From positions 1-15,499 of the forward strand of contig CAYVQF010000088.1 in assembly GCA_964454015.1 (NCBI GenBank): 15,499 bases of DNA. The letters run 5' to 3'. The notes below the pieces were generated by a model, which saw only the letters and a program-made list of their open reading frames with translations, was not told where the DNA came from and did no database searches. Below are positions 14,158 through 15,499 of the stretch, piece by piece. Position 1 is the stretch's first letter. Each line of letters opens with the position of its first letter. Position numbers and translations under genes: made by a program. The DNA comes from CAYVQF01 sp964454015. GTDB lineage: Bacteria; Myxococcota_A; Bradymonadia; UBA4248.

Positions 14158-15499
14158 ATGCGACGCGTCGACACGACCCTTGGGTGGCACCTTGCAACCC
14201 TCTTGGCCTTGGGAGCCCTAACCTTCAACGGCTGTGATGATGGCGGCAAGCTCCACTACAACGCCGACCAGGGTTTCGAGGACCTCTTCGACCTCTTCGA
14301 AACCCTGGACGTCACCGAAACCGACCTCGCGCCCGAATGCACCCATGGCGAACAATGCCTCAGCGGCGTCTGCGACCTCGAAAGCCAGCGCTGCCTCGCA
14401 CCGACTTGCGTCGACGGCGTCAAAAACGGCAACGAAAGCGACCTCGACTGCGGCGGTGACTGCGACCCCTGCCAAGACGAGGCCCGCTGTCGCAACGATG
14501 CCGACTGTGCCAGTAAGAACTGCGACAACACGCTCAACATCTGTCAGCCACCGAGCTGCGAAGACGGTATCCACAACGGCAACGAGACCGACATCGACTG
14601 CGGTGGTGACTGTGACATCTGTCCCAACGGCAGACGATGCAATGAAAACACCGACTGCATCAGCGATCTCTGCCACCAAGGCTACTGCGTGGCACCACAT
14701 TGCACCAACGGCATCCTCGACGGCGACGAGAGCGACGTCGATTGCGGCGGCGCTTGTGCGCCATGCCTCCCTGATGCAGCCTGTGTCGACGCAGAAGACT
14801 GCGCCGATCTCGTCTGCACCGACGGCATATGCCTGGCTGCGACCTGCGACGACGGGGTCAAGAATGGCAGCGAGGTCGATGTAGACTGTGGCGGCAGCGA
14901 CTGCCCGCGCTGCGCCAACGGCAACACCTGCTTCAGTGACCTAGACTGTGAGATTGGCACTTGCGTCCAGGACATCTGTCAACCCGAGAGCTGCGTCAAC
15001 GGTGTCCAAGACGACGATGAGAGCGACGTCGACTGCGGTGGCCTTTGTCAGCCCTGTGAGAACGGCAGCGCTTGTGAAGGACCCAGTGACTGTCAGAGCA
15101 CGGTCTGCGTAGACGGCCTCTGTATCGACGCGCCTTGGGTCACTTTCGATCCTCAGGGCGGTACGGCACCAACGCCAGCAGGCAGAGGCGTGCTCCCAGG
15201 TGCCCCCTACGGCGAGCTACCGAACACCGAACGCACGGGCTACACCTTCGTCGGCTGGTTCGACCTCGCCGAGGGTGGAGACCAAATCACACCCGAGTCA
15301 ATCGTCACGCAGACCGAGGACCACACCCTCTACGCCCAGTGGACGGCCAACACCTACACCATCGACTTCGACCCCCAGGGTGGCGATCCCACCCCGGCCG
15401 ACGCCACGGTCACCTTCGACGCACCCTATGGGGAGCTCCCCACGGTCACCCGCACGGGCTACACCTTCGCCGGCTGGAACACCCAAGCCGACGGCAGCG
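14158..15499 (+). CDS. Predicted secreted lipoprotein with Cys-rich and Listeria-Bacteroides repeats (partial, 3' end missing)
   Basis: Open from the ATG at 14158 to the window edge (447 codons, no stop). AGGAGG at 14146-14151, 6 nt upstream, fixes the start. Residues 1-25 form a signal peptide with a lipobox-like FNGC, making Cys26 the likely lipidated residue; F and N before GC are not the best lipobox. An acidic linker (27-60) leads to Cys-rich modules (61-322), then to repeats starting at Trp327 with FDPQGG, GYTFVGW and LYAQW, which match the Listeria-Bacteroides (InlB B-type, Flg_new) repeat. A second repeat begins near residue 400 and is cut by the edge. Such proteins are exported and often surface-exposed; the ligand or role cannot be told. 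Asp at positions 27-28 would signal inner-membrane retention in E. coli, but sorting rules differ between lineages. Confidence 0.9.
   Translation, partial: MRRVDTTLGWHLATLLALGALTFNGCDDGGKLHYNADQGFEDLFDLFETLDVTETDLAPECTHGEQCLSGVCDLESQRCLAPTCVDGVKNGNESDLDCGGDCDPCQDEARCRNDADCASKNCDNTLNICQPPSCEDGIHNGNETDIDCGGDCDICPNGRRCNENTDCISDLCHQGYCVAPHCTNGILDGDESDVDCGGACAPCLPDAACVDAEDCADLVCTDGICLAATCDDGVKNGSEVDVDCGGSDCPRCANGNTCFSDLDCEIGTCVQDICQPESCVNGVQDDDESDVDCGGLCQPCENGSACEGPSDCQSTVCVDGLCIDAPWVTFDPQGGTAPTPAGRGVLPGAPYGELPNTERTGYTFVGWFDLAEGGDQITPESIVTQTEDHTLYAQWTANTYTIDFDPQGGDPTPADATVTFDAPYGELPTVTRTGYTFAGWNTQADGS
14407..15123 (+). repeat. Five tandem Cys-rich protein modules (48-50 residues each)
   Basis: Modules begin at Cys84, Cys134, Cys182, Cys230 and Cys279 of the lipoprotein. 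Each has the core C-x-(D/N)-G-(V/I)-x-(N/D)-(G/D)-x-E-x-D-x-D-C-G-G, a C-x2-C or similar pair, then a C-x4/5-D-C-x4-C half. An incomplete module precedes them from Cys61. The even, paired cysteines suggest stacked disulfide-bonded units, as in the Myxococcus Cys-rich repeat type. DNA identity between copies is limited, so the duplication is not recent. Confidence 0.85.
15136..15499 (+). repeat. Listeria-Bacteroides (InlB B-type) repeats, second one truncated by window edge
   Basis: The first unit covers about residues 327-397, the second starts near 400. Shared blocks are FDPQGG, APYGELP, RTGYTF and GW. The spacing of about 70-73 residues and the closing LYAQW fit this beta-grasp-like repeat. 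More units probably lie beyond the edge. Confidence 0.85.

Noticed and set aside
14186..14198. TGGCACCTTGCA as a sigma54 promoter
   Set aside because: The GG and GC elements are too close for the -24/-12 spacing, and the site lies inside the lipoprotein signal-peptide coding region.

Overview
The window is a GC-rich chromosomal segment from what looks like a Gram-negative bacterium of the Myxococcota or a related deltaproteobacterial lineage (Bradymonadales-like is possible). This rests on four things. MurE carries the DNPR motif of meso-diaminopimelate ligases. A eukaryotic-type Ser/Thr kinase is present. A predicted lipoprotein carries the Cys-rich 'DG..NG.E.D.DCGG' repeats common in that group. 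Base composition is compatible. No taxonomic marker was searched, so this is inference.

Bases 60-10253 on the minus strand hold a division and cell-wall (dcw) cluster in transcription order ftsL, ftsI, murE, murF, mraY, ftsW, murG, ddl. The genes are tightly packed: ftsL/ftsI overlap by 14 nt, and ftsI/murE, murE/murF and ftsW/murG overlap by 4 nt. Together they give the septal synthase pair (FtsW glycosyltransferase, FtsI transpeptidase), a FtsI partner (FtsL), and cytoplasmic and membrane precursor steps (Ddl, MurE, MurF, MraY, MurG). Genes usually found in such clusters are absent where expected: rsmH and mraZ before ftsL, murD between mraY and ftsW, and murC and murB between murG and ddl. 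FtsI carries a C-terminal PASTA domain. A candidate promoter with a 10-bp direct repeat and a 9-bp perfect inverted repeat lie just upstream of ftsL.

Bases 10594-13419 on the plus strand hold four genes, divergent from dcw: a UPF0316-type membrane protein (DUF5698/DUF2179), a small TerB-like helical protein, a 199-aa protein with a Pro/Tyr-rich segment and a LITAF-like CxxC-hydrophobic-CxxC end, and a tail-anchored Ser/Thr protein kinase. The last three sit close together and may be a functional unit.

Bases 13458-13759 hold a tRNA operon: a near-consensus promoter, two identical tRNA-Gly(GCC) genes and a strong intrinsic terminator. A roughly 400-nt non-coding stretch follows. From 14158 to the window edge runs an incomplete gene for a secreted lipoprotein with five Cys-rich modules followed by Listeria-Bacteroides (InlB B-type) repeats.

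The plus strand has more C than G in every stretch sampled, whichever strand is coding. This suggests a replication-strand bias, with the minus strand as leading strand, so dcw would be co-directional with replication and the kinase/lipoprotein side head-on.
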